Part shown: positions 26,195 to 34,356 of the stretch, one piece after another
How positions within the stretch are numbered: position 1 is the stretch's first letter
Layout: each line of letters begins with the position of its first letter
Assembly: GCA_024742285.1 (NCBI GenBank)
Contig: JANSYR010000019.1
Location: 51,632 to 115,631, forward strand
Source: a bacterium
Lineage (GTDB): Bacteria > Myxococcota_A > UBA9160 > UBA4427
Reading direction: 5' to 3'
DNA length: 64,000 nt
Notes under the pieces: generated by a model
Told to the model about the DNA's origin: nothing
Database searches by the model: none
Seen by the model: only the letters and a program-made list of their open reading frames with translations
Made by a program: the position numbers and the translations under genes

Positions 26195-27189
26195 GCGAGT
26201 TGCGCGACGAGCTGCTCCGCGTGTCCGGCCTGCGGACGTGGTATCCGATCAAGAAGGGCCTGCTCCGCAAGACCGTCGGCCACGTCCAGGCGGCGACGGA
26301 CATCGGCTTCGCGATCGCGCCCGGCGAGACGCTGGCGCTCGTCGGTGAATCCGGCTGCGGCAAGACGACCGTCGGCCGTTCGATCCTCCGCCTCGAATCG
26401 CCCCAGGAGGGCGAGGTCCTCTTCGAGGGCCGCGATCTCCTCGCCCAGGACGACGAAACGCTCCGGGCCGCGCGCCAGCGTGTCCAGATCGTGTTCCAGG
26501 ATCCGATGGCGAGTCTCGACCCGCGCATGCGCATTCGCGACCAGATCGCCGAGGGCATGGAGTCCTTCGGGATCGGCGAGAACGAGGCCGACCGGACGAA
26601 GCGCGTGGCGCGCCTGCTCGAACGCGTCCAGCTCGATCCCGCGGCGATGGATCGCTACCCCCACGAGTTCTCCGGTGGTCAGCGTCAACGCATCTGCATC
26701 GCGCGGGCCCTCGCGGTCGAGCCCCGGCTCATCGTCTGCGACGAGTCGGTCTCCGCCCTCGACGTCTCCATCCAGGCCCAGATCCTGAACCTGCTGCGCG
26801 AGCTGCAGGTCGAGCTCGGCCTCTCGTACCTCTTCATCACCCACGATCTCTCGGTCGTGCGCTATCTCGCCCATCAGGTCGCCGTCATGTACCTCGGGAA
26901 GATCGTCGAGCAGGGGCCGACGGAGCGCATCTTCGCGACCCCGGCCCATCCCTACACCCAGGGTCTCCTCGCGGCGATCCCGTCGATCGACCCGGACCGC
27001 CGGGGCGGGGCGCCTCCTGTGCTCGGCGATGTCCCTTCGCCCTCGGATCCGCCGCCGGGCTGCCACTTCCACACGCGCTGCCCCCGCGTGATGGACCGCT
27101 GTCGTCGGGAAGCGCCGCCGATGGTCCCGATCGAGGGGGGCGCAAGCCGCTGCTTCCTCTCGGCCGAGGAGGGCGACGCCCCGGCCTGA
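26191..27189 (+). CDS. ABC transporter ATP-binding protein, DppF/OppF type
   Basis: The 332 residues include Walker A VGESGCGKTT, FQDPMASLDPRMRI, signature FSGGQRQRICIARAL, Walker B IVCDESVSALD and FITHDLSVV, ending with the HPYTQGLL and CRRE-type Cys tail. The Walker B Glu is shifted to CDESVS, normal for this subfamily. Together with the preceding gene it forms the ATPase heterodimer for the peptide or oligosaccharide importer. It is the last gene of the operon, with a hairpin 26 bp after its stop. Confidence 0.93.
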   Translation: MSELRDELLRVSGLRTWYPIKKGLLRKTVGHVQAATDIGFAIAPGETLALVGESGCGKTTVGRSILRLESPQEGEVLFEGRDLLAQDDETLRAARQRVQIVFQDPMASLDPRMRIRDQIAEGMESFGIGENEADRTKRVARLLERVQLDPAAMDRYPHEFSGGQRQRICIARALAVEPRLIVCDESVSALDVSIQAQILNLLRELQVELGLSYLFITHDLSVVRYLAHQVAVMYLGKIVEQGPTERIFATPAHPYTQGLLAAIPSIDPDRRGGAPPVLGDVPSPSDPPPGCHFHTRCPRVMDRCRREAPPMVPIEGGASRCFLSAEEGDAPA

Positions 27190-27214
27190 TCCGGGCCCGC
27201 CTCGGGAGCGTCCG

Positions 27215-27236
27215 CGAGGCGCTCTGCGTCGCCTCG
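27215..27236 (+). terminator. Hairpin after the peptide transporter operon
   Basis: CGAGGCG and CGCCTCG form a 7-bp stem with an 8-nt loop, followed by GGGGTTTCC. It is a plausible but weak intrinsic terminator. Confidence 0.45.
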
Positions 27237-27337
27237 GGGTTTCCTCCGATCCGGGGGCCATTCGATTCGGGGCAGGCGCCTGCGGATCCGGGGACTTGGG
27301 TCTCAGGTTGCTCGGAGGATCGGTCGATGCTGTGGCC

Positions 27338-28561
27338 ATGCAGACTCGACCCAGGGTCGGAGAGATCCTCGTCTCCGCCGGCATCATCGACGAACTCCAG
27401 CTCGACGCAGCGCTCGGCGAGCAGAAGCGCTGGGGGCGCCGGCTCGGCGTGACCCTGATCAAGATGGGGATGGTCGAAGAGGGCCATCTGATTCGTGCGC
27501 TCGCGAAGCAGCTCGACCTGCCGGTCGCGAGCCTCGCCGGCAAGCGCATCCCCGAGGACGTGATCGCGCTCGTGCCCGGACGGATGGCGTCGGAGCACGG
27601 CGTGATCCCGCTCTTCACGAAGGACGGCGGCCGCAACGGCCAGCTCTATCTCGGCATGGAAGATCCCTCCAATCTGGCCGTCCTCGACGATCTCGCTTTC
27701 CGCACGGGCATGGAGATCCATCCCGTGATGGTCGGGCCCACCGAGCTCGGCGAGGCGATCGACCGCTACTACCACGCACGCAATGGCGGCGCGCCGCAGC
27801 AGGATCCCTTCAAGACGGGCGAACCGATGAATCCAGGCAGCCTGCGCGTCGTGACCGACGACTCGCCGCAGCCGGGCACCGCACCCGCGGAGCCCTCCAT
27901 CGAACGCGAGGTCAAGGCTGCCGCCAGCGGCTATCCGATGCCCGCTCTCACTCCACCGATCGAGCTGAACGACGCGGTCGAGCCCGCCCCGTCGGCCGCC
28001 ACGGAGACGTGGGCGATGCCCGAGGACCCGACCGCGGACCTGGCGCGCATCGACGAAGCCCTCGAGGCGCTGCGAAGCGACGTGACCCGCGTGAGCGACG
28101 AGGTCGCCGGCGTGCGGGAGAACGTGACGGGCGTGCAGGGGCGCGTCGAGACGGTCCAGAGCACGGTCACGAACGTGCAGTCGGACGTGCTCCGGATTCG
28201 CGACGAGGTCGCGGGCGAGCAGTCCGACCGGGAAGACCCCGGTCCGGTCCGGAACGACGTGGCGCGGCTGCAGGAAGACGTCTCGAAGCTCGGCGACGCG
28301 CTGGCCGTTCTACGCGGGGAGTTCGAACGTCTCTCGCAGGACCTTGGCTCCGAGCCGGCTGGCACGACCGCGGCGACCGAAATGGCGGCGCGGGCCAGCG
28401 AGGAGACGGAGCGAACGCGGATCGTCGCCAAGGCGATCACGACGCTGCTGGTCGAGAAGGGCGTGCTCGGTCTGGACGCGCTTCAGGCCCAGATCTCGCT
28501 CCTCAAGGCGGCCGCCGAGGCCGACGACACGGGCGGCGATCTCGAGCCCCTCGACGACTGA
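27338..28561 (+). CDS. Stand-alone MshEN (GspE N-terminal) domain protein with coiled coil
   Basis: The 407-residue protein begins with an MshEN/T2SSE_N domain (about residues 5-150: RVGEILVSAGIIDELQLDAA, KRWGRRLGVTLIKMGMV, LARQ-type LAKQLDLPVASL). This is the domain that precedes type II secretion and pilus ATPases and in some proteins binds c-di-GMP. No ATPase domain follows. A Pro-rich linker leads to a coiled coil (about 225-345) made of repeated V-T-x-V-x-S/R-D-x-V units, then another helical part. ATG 27338 is chosen; in-frame TTG codons lie upstream. Related stand-alone proteins occur in deltaproteobacteria; function unknown, possibly a c-di-GMP-responsive adaptor. Confidence 0.75.
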   Translation: MQTRPRVGEILVSAGIIDELQLDAALGEQKRWGRRLGVTLIKMGMVEEGHLIRALAKQLDLPVASLAGKRIPEDVIALVPGRMASEHGVIPLFTKDGGRNGQLYLGMEDPSNLAVLDDLAFRTGMEIHPVMVGPTELGEAIDRYYHARNGGAPQQDPFKTGEPMNPGSLRVVTDDSPQPGTAPAEPSIEREVKAAASGYPMPALTPPIELNDAVEPAPSAATETWAMPEDPTADLARIDEALEALRSDVTRVSDEVAGVRENVTGVQGRVETVQSTVTNVQSDVLRIRDEVAGEQSDREDPGPVRNDVARLQEDVSKLGDALAVLRGEFERLSQDLGSEPAGTTAATEMAARASEETERTRIVAKAITTLLVEKGVLGLDALQAQISLLKAAAEADDTGGDLEPLDD

Positions 28562-28679
28562 GCGACGCGACCCCGCGTCGCGCGCGAGAACCCCGCACGC
28601 TTGACTTTCCACGGGCCGCAGGTCACTCTGCGCGCCCTTCACCCCGACCCGGCGCGTCCCGCGCCGATGCGAGAGTCCC

Positions 28680-28988
28680 ATGCGCCTCGAATACGGCTTC
28701 CAACTCCAGGAATGCGAGATTCCCCGTTTCGCCGTCGAGGCGGTCGAGGGAATCGGCAAGCTCTTCACCCTCGCGACCCTCGTGCTGAACGTGCTCGCGA
28801 CCAAGGAGCAGGTCGAGATCGTCTTCCACGGTCTGAACCCCGAGGATCCCGAGAAGAAGATCCAGGCGTTCAAGGAGATCGCCCAGTCGGCGCCGACGGT
28901 CTCGGGGCTCGCCTACGAGCCCGGCCAGCGGGGCAGCGTCCCGGGCTCCTCGAGCTACTACCAGTGGCTCACGGTGAGCAGGGGCTAG
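28680..28988 (+). CDS. Small conserved-type protein of unknown function
   Basis: The 102-residue protein has no signal peptide or membrane helix, and reads as an alpha/beta domain (MRLEYGFQLQECEIPRF, FTLATLVLNVLATKEQVEIV) with a Gly/Ser-rich end. One stretch (LFTLATLVLNVLA) is hydrophobic and could be a buried helix. ATG 28680 is 118 bp after the previous gene. I do not recognise the family; the even residue composition supports it being coding. Confidence 0.6.
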   Translation: MRLEYGFQLQECEIPRFAVEAVEGIGKLFTLATLVLNVLATKEQVEIVFHGLNPEDPEKKIQAFKEIAQSAPTVSGLAYEPGQRGSVPGSSSYYQWLTVSRG

Positions 28989-28992
28989 GTGT

Positions 28993-29006
28993 CCCCCGCC
29001 TGGGGG
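28993..29006. terminator. Short GC hairpin between convergent genes
   Basis: CCCCC and GGGGG surround GCCT between the end of the small gene and the end of the minus-strand kinase gene. It has only a 5-bp stem and no T-run. Confidence 0.3.
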
Positions 29007-29016
29007 CGCTCGGCAG

Positions 29017-30546
29017 TCAGGCGTCCCACTCGCCGCGGTAGCGGTGGCGCCGGGCGAGACTCTTCGTATGGATCTCCCTCGCGATCTCGTCGAGAGGACG
29101 GTCGAAGGGGAGTCGCGCGTGGTAGCGCGCGAGGGCGCCGCGGCGCGTCTCTGCGTCGAAGGCCTCGTCTGCGAGGGAGGCGTTCAGCTGGACCAGCGCG
29201 CGCAGGCGTGCGGATTCCGGCAGGCGTACGGGACCGACGAGGTCCTCGAGGTCGACCCACCAGAAGCGGGGCGTCTCCCGGCCTTCCCGGGCGACGCGGA
29301 TGTTTCCGCCCTTGGCGTCGCGATGCCCCAGACCGATCGCGTGTTGCTCGGCGAGCCAGTCCATCAGCGAGAGCGCAAGGTGACGCGCTTCCTCGGGCGA
29401 GGCGGGGCGGTGGGTGTCGAGATCGAACTCGCCCACCTGTTCGAGGAGCAGCACGCTCTCGGGCACGCGCCCGAGCGCGCGACGCTCGAGGAAGGCGAGG
29501 GTGCGCGCGGCACGGTCGGAGATCAGGTGGTCGCGCTCGCTGCGATGGAAGGCGCGGCGCGCGGGGGAGCCGCGCAGACGATCCGCCAGGGCCCGTCGTC
29601 CGCTTCCGGCGAGGACGCGTTTCCGGATCCAGGTCGAGGGATCGGAGGCCCCCTTCGCGTCGATCTCTTCGACCGTGACGCGGCCGTCGCGTCGCGGCGC
29701 CTCGCGTCGGCGCACCGGCGCCTCGAGCAGCGCTTCGCGCAGTACGCCTGCGTCGAGATCCGCGGTGGCGAGGCCTTCCCGGCCCGGCGCGGCGGATAGA
29801 CGCTGCCAGTCCGCGCCGGGGCGGTGGTGCCGTCGCGCACGCCCCCGCGCGTGGTCCGCCAGAAAGCGACGTCGCGCCTCGTCGAGTCGGTCCTCGCCGC
29901 CCAGGGCGAGACGCAGGGCCTCCCTCGCTGGCGGCCCGCCCGCGTCGCGCTCGACGGAGTAGAGGAGCCGCGCCCGGTCGGCGTCGCGTGCGCGCGGGGA
30001 GGTCGTGCGTCGCGCGCGCCCGAGATCGAGGAGGTGGACCGCGTCGCCGGTGGCCCGAAGGTTGCCCAGGTGGAGATCGCCGTGGACGAAGCCCGCTTCA
30101 TGGAGCCGCCGGACGGTCGCGGCCAACGAAGCGAGGAGCGCACGGCCCTCTTCGGGCGAAGCCCGCCGCAGACGATCGAGGAGCGGGGCCTCGCCCACCG
30201 GGCGCATCGCGACCACCCGATCCCCCGACGGCGTGCGTCCGAGGGCCAACGGCGGCGGAACCGGAAGTCCGGCGGCTTCGAGCGCGACGAGCGTCCGCCA
30301 TTCCCGGGTGTCGGCCGTCCGACCGAGGAGGCGGTCGCGCAGGCGACGCAGGGCCGGGCGGCGGGGGGCGTACCACTTGAGCACGATCGGGGCGTCCCCG
30401 GGCTGGGTGTCGCGCCAGGCCTCGACCCAGCGATGGGGCCCGGTGTGGAGCCGTTCGGGCGCGGCGCCGCTCGACCGCAATCGATTGATCTCGAGAAAGG
30501 CGGCGCGATCTCCGGCGATCCAGCGAATCGTTTCGCCGCGGCTCAT
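29017..30546 (-). CDS. Tandem lipopolysaccharide-kinase-like (Kdo kinase/WaaP) fusion protein
   Basis: The 509-residue cytoplasmic protein contains two kinase-like halves. The first (about residues 30-215) has FVHGDLHLGN (catalytic-loop HxDxxxxN) and LLDLGRARR (DFG-like). The second (about 290-500) has GLGHRDAKGGN and WWVDLEDLVGP. Both look like the Kdo kinase/WaaP family that phosphorylates LPS inner-core sugars. The start ATG overlaps the stop of the upstream glycosyltransferase gene (ATGA), which fits LPS-core assembly. Members normally have one domain, so the fusion is notable; one half could be inactive, though catalytic Asp and Asn are kept in both. Confidence 0.8.
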   Translation of the reverse strand: MSRGETIRWIAGDRAAFLEINRLRSSGAAPERLHTGPHRWVEAWRDTQPGDAPIVLKWYAPRRPALRRLRDRLLGRTADTREWRTLVALEAAGLPVPPPLALGRTPSGDRVVAMRPVGEAPLLDRLRRASPEEGRALLASLAATVRRLHEAGFVHGDLHLGNLRATGDAVHLLDLGRARRTTSPRARDADRARLLYSVERDAGGPPAREALRLALGGEDRLDEARRRFLADHARGRARRHHRPGADWQRLSAAPGREGLATADLDAGVLREALLEAPVRRREAPRRDGRVTVEEIDAKGASDPSTWIRKRVLAGSGRRALADRLRGSPARRAFHRSERDHLISDRAARTLAFLERRALGRVPESVLLLEQVGEFDLDTHRPASPEEARHLALSLMDWLAEQHAIGLGHRDAKGGNIRVAREGRETPRFWWVDLEDLVGPVRLPESARLRALVQLNASLADEAFDAETRRGALARYHARLPFDRPLDEIAREIHTKSLARRHRYRGEWDA

Positions 30547-31667
30547 CGTCCGGCCCGCGCTCGTCGTTCGACGATCGACGCATACTCGTCGCGCAACGCG
30601 CGCACGTGCGACGACCAGTCGAGGGTCGCGGCGCGGGCCTGCATGGCCTTTCCGCGGCGCACGCGTTCGTGCACGTCGACGAGCTTGCCGAGGTGTGCGG
30701 CGAGACCCTCGGCATCGTCGGCCCGATCCAGCACGAGGAGCGCGTCCCCGAGCCATTCCCCCGCCCCGTTCGACGTCGTCGTGACGATCGGGCGGGCGGC
30801 GGCGGCGGCTTCGAGGGTCGCGTTCGCGAAGGGGTCGTAGCGGGTCGGGAGGACGACGGCGTCGGCCGCAGCATAGACCGCGGGCATGTCGCTGCGTCGT
30901 CCCAGGAAGTGCGCGCGGCCGGCGACGCCCAGCGCGCGGGCGCGCGCCCGCCAGCGGTCCGGCCGGTCGCTGCCTGCGACCCACAGGTGCTCCTCCTTCG
31001 GCCGGGCGGCGAGGGCGCGGAGGGCGGTGTCGAGGCCCTTGCGATGCCAACCCGATGCGGGCAGGAGCCAGACCCGGGCGTCGCCGGGCGCGTACGCCGC
31101 GCGGAGGGCGCGGGCGGGCGCGGCCTGGGCCTCGGGGTCGAAGGCGGCCGCGTCGACGGCGTTGGGAAGGAGCAGGATCCGCTCCGGGCCGACCCGGTGC
31201 TCGCGCTCGAGGACGTCCGCGACCAGCCGCGAGGCGCACTGGATCCGCTGGTCACTCCGCTCGAAGACGTCGCGCTCGATCGCGAAGCGGATCCGATAGC
31301 GAGGCGAGAGGGTTCGGAGCACGCGTCCTGCACCGGCGTGGGTCCGGCGCAGCCAGTCGCGGTGGCTGCCGCCGCCGGCGCGGAAGAGATCCTGGGTGCG
31401 GGTATGCGAGAAGCCGTGGACGACATCGAAGTCGCCGCGGGCGAGGCGCTGCGCGACCTGGCGCGAGAACGTCGAGATCCGGATCGGCTGCCAGGCGCGC
31501 GGCGCCCGGATCCGTTCGGTCTCGACACCGGCCTGCGCATCGATCTCCCGGGCGAGGACGGTGACGTCTTCCCCGTGCCGCGCGAGTGTGTGCGCGACCT
31601 GCCAGGCCACGTTCTCGACTCCCCCGGCGCCGGGCAGGAAACGTTCGATCACGAGTGCGATGCGCAC
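30543..31667 (-). CDS. GT4-type glycosyltransferase (WaaG-like)
   Basis: This 374-residue retaining glycosyltransferase starts at a GTG. The N-terminal Rossmann part begins MRIALVIERFLPGAGGVE and the region around DVVHGFSHTRTQDLFRAGGG resembles WaaG (LPS glucosyltransferase I) proteins. The C-terminal nucleotide-sugar part shows LLPASGWHRKGLDTALRA and YDPFANATLEAAAAARPIVT, the E-x7-E type motif of GT4. The coupled kinase gene downstream supports a role in LPS-core synthesis. Sugar and acceptor cannot be read from the sequence. Confidence 0.87.
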   Translation of the reverse strand: MRIALVIERFLPGAGGVENVAWQVAHTLARHGEDVTVLAREIDAQAGVETERIRAPRAWQPIRISTFSRQVAQRLARGDFDVVHGFSHTRTQDLFRAGGGSHRDWLRRTHAGAGRVLRTLSPRYRIRFAIERDVFERSDQRIQCASRLVADVLEREHRVGPERILLLPNAVDAAAFDPEAQAAPARALRAAYAPGDARVWLLPASGWHRKGLDTALRALAARPKEEHLWVAGSDRPDRWRARARALGVAGRAHFLGRRSDMPAVYAAADAVVLPTRYDPFANATLEAAAAARPIVTTTSNGAGEWLGDALLVLDRADDAEGLAAHLGKLVDVHERVRRGKAMQARAATLDWSSHVRALRDEYASIVERRARAGR

Positions 31668-31913
31668 GGCAGATTCCTCGGCGGGGACCGGCGAAGGTAT
31701 CGGTCCGTCGCGACGCCGGCGAACGTCCGTCGCTGCCCGGGCGAACCGGCGCAGGGCCGCGGTGTCCCTGCCTGGGACGGGGATGCCGTGGCGCGCGGAG
31801 CGGGCATTCGCGAACATTTCGGGCCGACCGACGGACCGTCCGCGGTCCGGGCGAAAGCGCGCCGCAGCCGTGTGCCGGAACGACCCACCCGAAGAAGCGG
31901 AACCCCCATCCCG

Positions 31914-32690
31914 ATGCCTCGAAGAGAAGGAAGTCCGTCGAGCGCGGAACCCCTCGACGCGACGTCGCCCACCGTGGGCGAACCGGGGATGCCCCGGCGT
32001 GCCGGGAGCGCGCGGCGGAAACAGGCCAGGGGGAAGCGCTCGAGCGGCGAGAGGCGCGGGACGAGCGCCGAGAAGCGGAAGCTGATCCTGGACACGGCGA
32101 TCCAGGTCTTCGCCGAGAAGGGTTACCCCGACACGCGGATCTCGGACATCGCGAAGCGCGCCGAGATCGCCTATGGCCTCGTCTACCACTACTTCAAGAA
32201 CAAGGAAGAGATCCTCGACACGATCTTCATGGAGCGCTGGGGCGAGTTCATCGCCAGCGTCCGTGCGATCGCCGGGGACGACGGCCCCGTCGAGGACAAG
32301 CTCCGCTCGATCGCCGAGGTGATCCTCTCGGCCCATCGGAGTCGCCCCGAGTGGGTGAAGATCCTGATCTTCGAGATCCGGCGCAGCCAGCGCATGCTCG
32401 ACCGCGAGCGGATGGAGGGGATCGCCGAGCTCTTCGAGGCGATCGCCGGCATCCTCCGGGACGGCCAGGCGCGCGGAGAGCTGCGGCGTGACCTCGATCC
32501 CGAGGTGGCCTGCTACATCTTCGTCGGCGGCCTCGACACGGTCGTGACCAGCCGATTTCTCGCGCTCATGCCCTCCGACGGGGCGACGCCGGAGGCCGAG
32601 GGCGCCCACCATACCCACTACGTCCAGCTCGCCCACACGGTGGTCGAGCTCTTCGTGCGGGGCATGGCGAGGCCGGCGGGTTCGAGCTGA
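31914..32690 (+). CDS. TetR-family regulator upstream of ABC exporter genes
   Basis: The 258-residue protein has a long basic, Ser/Pro-rich N-terminal tail (about 1-55). The TetR helix-turn-helix follows (KRKLILDTAIQVFAEKGYPD, TRISDIAKRAEIAYGLVYHY, FKNKEEIL), then a helical ligand domain with FEIRRSQRMLDRERME. An alternative start at ATG 31989 would remove 25 residues. It lies divergent to the glycosyltransferase (246 bp apart) and 42 bp ahead of the Gld-type exporter genes, which it may regulate. The C-terminal domain resembles those of fatty-acid or envelope-stress TetR proteins, but the ligand is unknown. Confidence 0.85.
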   Translation: MPRREGSPSSAEPLDATSPTVGEPGMPRRAGSARRKQARGKRSSGERRGTSAEKRKLILDTAIQVFAEKGYPDTRISDIAKRAEIAYGLVYHYFKNKEEILDTIFMERWGEFIASVRAIAGDDGPVEDKLRSIAEVILSAHRSRPEWVKILIFEIRRSQRMLDRERMEGIAELFEAIAGILRDGQARGELRRDLDPEVACYIFVGGLDTVVTSRFLALMPSDGATPEAEGAHHTHYVQLAHTVVELFVRGMARPAGSS

Positions 32691-32732
32691 ACGACGGGAT
32701 CGTGACGGACGATCGGGACGAGGGGGGAACCA

Positions 32733-33557
32733 TTGTCTTCATCGAACAGATCTGGGACTGCGGACGCCGCGACGGCTGCGAGTGCAGCGAACGGCGGCGC
32801 CGGTACGAGTCCGGCGATCCGCGTCGCCGGACTCGCGAAGCGCTATGGCGACTTCGAGGCGGTGCGCGGTCTCGACTTCGAGGTGGCGCCCGGTGAAGTC
32901 GTCGGCTTCCTCGGGCCGAACGGTGCAGGCAAGACCACGACCATGCGGATGTTGACCGGCTTCCTGCCGGCGACCGACGGCGATGTCGTGATCGCGGGCC
33001 ACGACATCTTCCGGGAGGCCACGCCGGCGCGACGCGCGATCGGCTACCTGCCCGAGACGCCGCCGCTCTATCCGGAGATGACGCCGGCGAGCTACGTGAC
33101 CTTCGTGGCGAAGATCAAGGACGTGCCGCGGGGCGAGCGCGCGGCGCGGGTCGAGCAGGCCCTCGAGCGGTGCGGCCTCCTCGAGGTGCGCGACCGGGAG
33201 ATCCGCCAGCTCTCGAAGGGCTATCGCCAGCGCGTGGGCCTCGCCCAGGCGATCGTGCACGAGCCCGCGGTCCTCGTCCTCGACGAACCGACGGTCGGGC
33301 TCGACCCGATCCAGATCCGCGAGATCCGGGCGCTGATCCGGGATCTCGCCGCGACCGGGGGGCAGACGGTGCTCCTCTCGACGCACATCCTGGCGGAGGT
33401 CGAGGCGATCTGTCAGCGCGTGGTCCTGATCGATCGCGGTCGCAAGGTCCTCGATCGGCCGATCGCCGAGCTGACGGCCGACGGCGGGTCGCTGGAAGAG
33501 GTCTTCACGAGGGTGTTGACGCGCGACGTGGCGGAAGAGACCGGGGAGGCCGCCTAG
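32733..33557 (+). CDS. ABC transporter ATP-binding protein (GldA-like)
   Basis: The 274 residues include Walker A FLGPNGAGKTTTMRML, GYLPETPPLYPEM (Q-loop region), signature LSKGYRQRVGLAQA and Walker B VLVLDEPTVGLD. A 25-residue Ala/Ser/Thr-rich tail precedes the domain. The TTG start 32733 sits after a strong GAGGGGGG ribosome site. It is the first of four coupled genes (ATPase, permease, Gldg-type protein, DUF4340), an arrangement widespread outside gliding bacteria, where it is not tied to motility. Confidence 0.9.
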   Translation: MSSSNRSGTADAATAASAANGGAGTSPAIRVAGLAKRYGDFEAVRGLDFEVAPGEVVGFLGPNGAGKTTTMRMLTGFLPATDGDVVIAGHDIFREATPARRAIGYLPETPPLYPEMTPASYVTFVAKIKDVPRGERAARVEQALERCGLLEVRDREIRQLSKGYRQRVGLAQAIVHEPAVLVLDEPTVGLDPIQIREIRALIRDLAATGGQTVLLSTHILAEVEAICQRVVLIDRGRKVLDRPIAELTADGGSLEEVFTRVLTRDVAEETGEAA

Positions 33558-33558
33558 C

Positions 33559-34356
33559 ATGCATACCTTCACGATCGCGGGGCGCGAGCTCCGCGCGCTC
33601 TTCGTCTCACCGGTCGCCTACGTGGTGCTCACGCTCTGGAGCGTGATCGCCGGGACCTTCTTCCTGGCGAGCCTGATCGGCTTCCAGGAGCGGATGATCC
33701 AGCTCCAGCAGTTCCAGATGATCCAGCAGATCGAGGAGACCAACCTGAACGATCAGTTGATCGAACCCTTCATCGGCTCGATGTGGGTGATCCTGCTCTT
33801 CCTGCTCCCGGCCGTCACGATGGGCCTCGTCTCGAGCGAGAAGGCGAACGGGACCGAAGAGCTGCTGCTCACGAGCCCGATCTCGATCTGGGACATCGTC
33901 CTCGGGAAGTTCCTCGCCGGCTCGGGCTTCGTCTTCGTGATGGCGGCGATCATCGCGTTCTTCCCCTCGCTGCTCTTCGTGTACGGCGAGCCGGAGCTCG
34001 GGAAGACGGTTTCCGGTCTCGTCTGCCTGCTCCTCGTCAGCATGACCTACGTCGCCGTCGGGGTATTCGCGTCCTCGGTCACGCGCAGTCAGCTGATCGC
34101 CTTCGTGCTGACGCTCGTGCTGCTCGTGATGCTCGGGCTGATGCTGCCCTTCCTGGTCGACATCACCCTGGCCGGGAGCGGGGTGGGGCGCGACTCGGCG
34201 ATCTCGCAGGTCGTGCAGTGGATCGCGACCGGGAGCCACGTCGACCGCATGCTGCGGGGGCTGGTCGACACGGCGGACCTCGCCTACTTCGCGATCGCGA
34301 GCGCGGTGTTCCTGCTGCTCTCGAAGACCGTGATCGAATCCGCGAGGTGGCGCTAG
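33559..34356 (+). CDS. ABC transporter permease (GldF-like, ABC-2 type)
   Basis: This 265-residue membrane protein starts right after the ATPase gene. It begins with FTIAGRELRALFVSPVAYVV and has about six helices, including VILLFLLPAVTMGLVSSEKA, then the helices near 115-145, 150-180, 185-210 and 235-260. SSEKANGTEELLLTSPIS is the typical ABC-2 cytoplasmic loop. A Gln-rich segment (IQLQQFQMIQQI) follows the first helix and would be extracytoplasmic. Confidence 0.9.
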   Translation: MHTFTIAGRELRALFVSPVAYVVLTLWSVIAGTFFLASLIGFQERMIQLQQFQMIQQIEETNLNDQLIEPFIGSMWVILLFLLPAVTMGLVSSEKANGTEELLLTSPISIWDIVLGKFLAGSGFVFVMAAIIAFFPSLLFVYGEPELGKTVSGLVCLLLVSMTYVAVGVFASSVTRSQLIAFVLTLVLLVMLGLMLPFLVDITLAGSGVGRDSAISQVVQWIATGSHVDRMLRGLVDTADLAYFAIASAVFLLLSKTVIESARWR

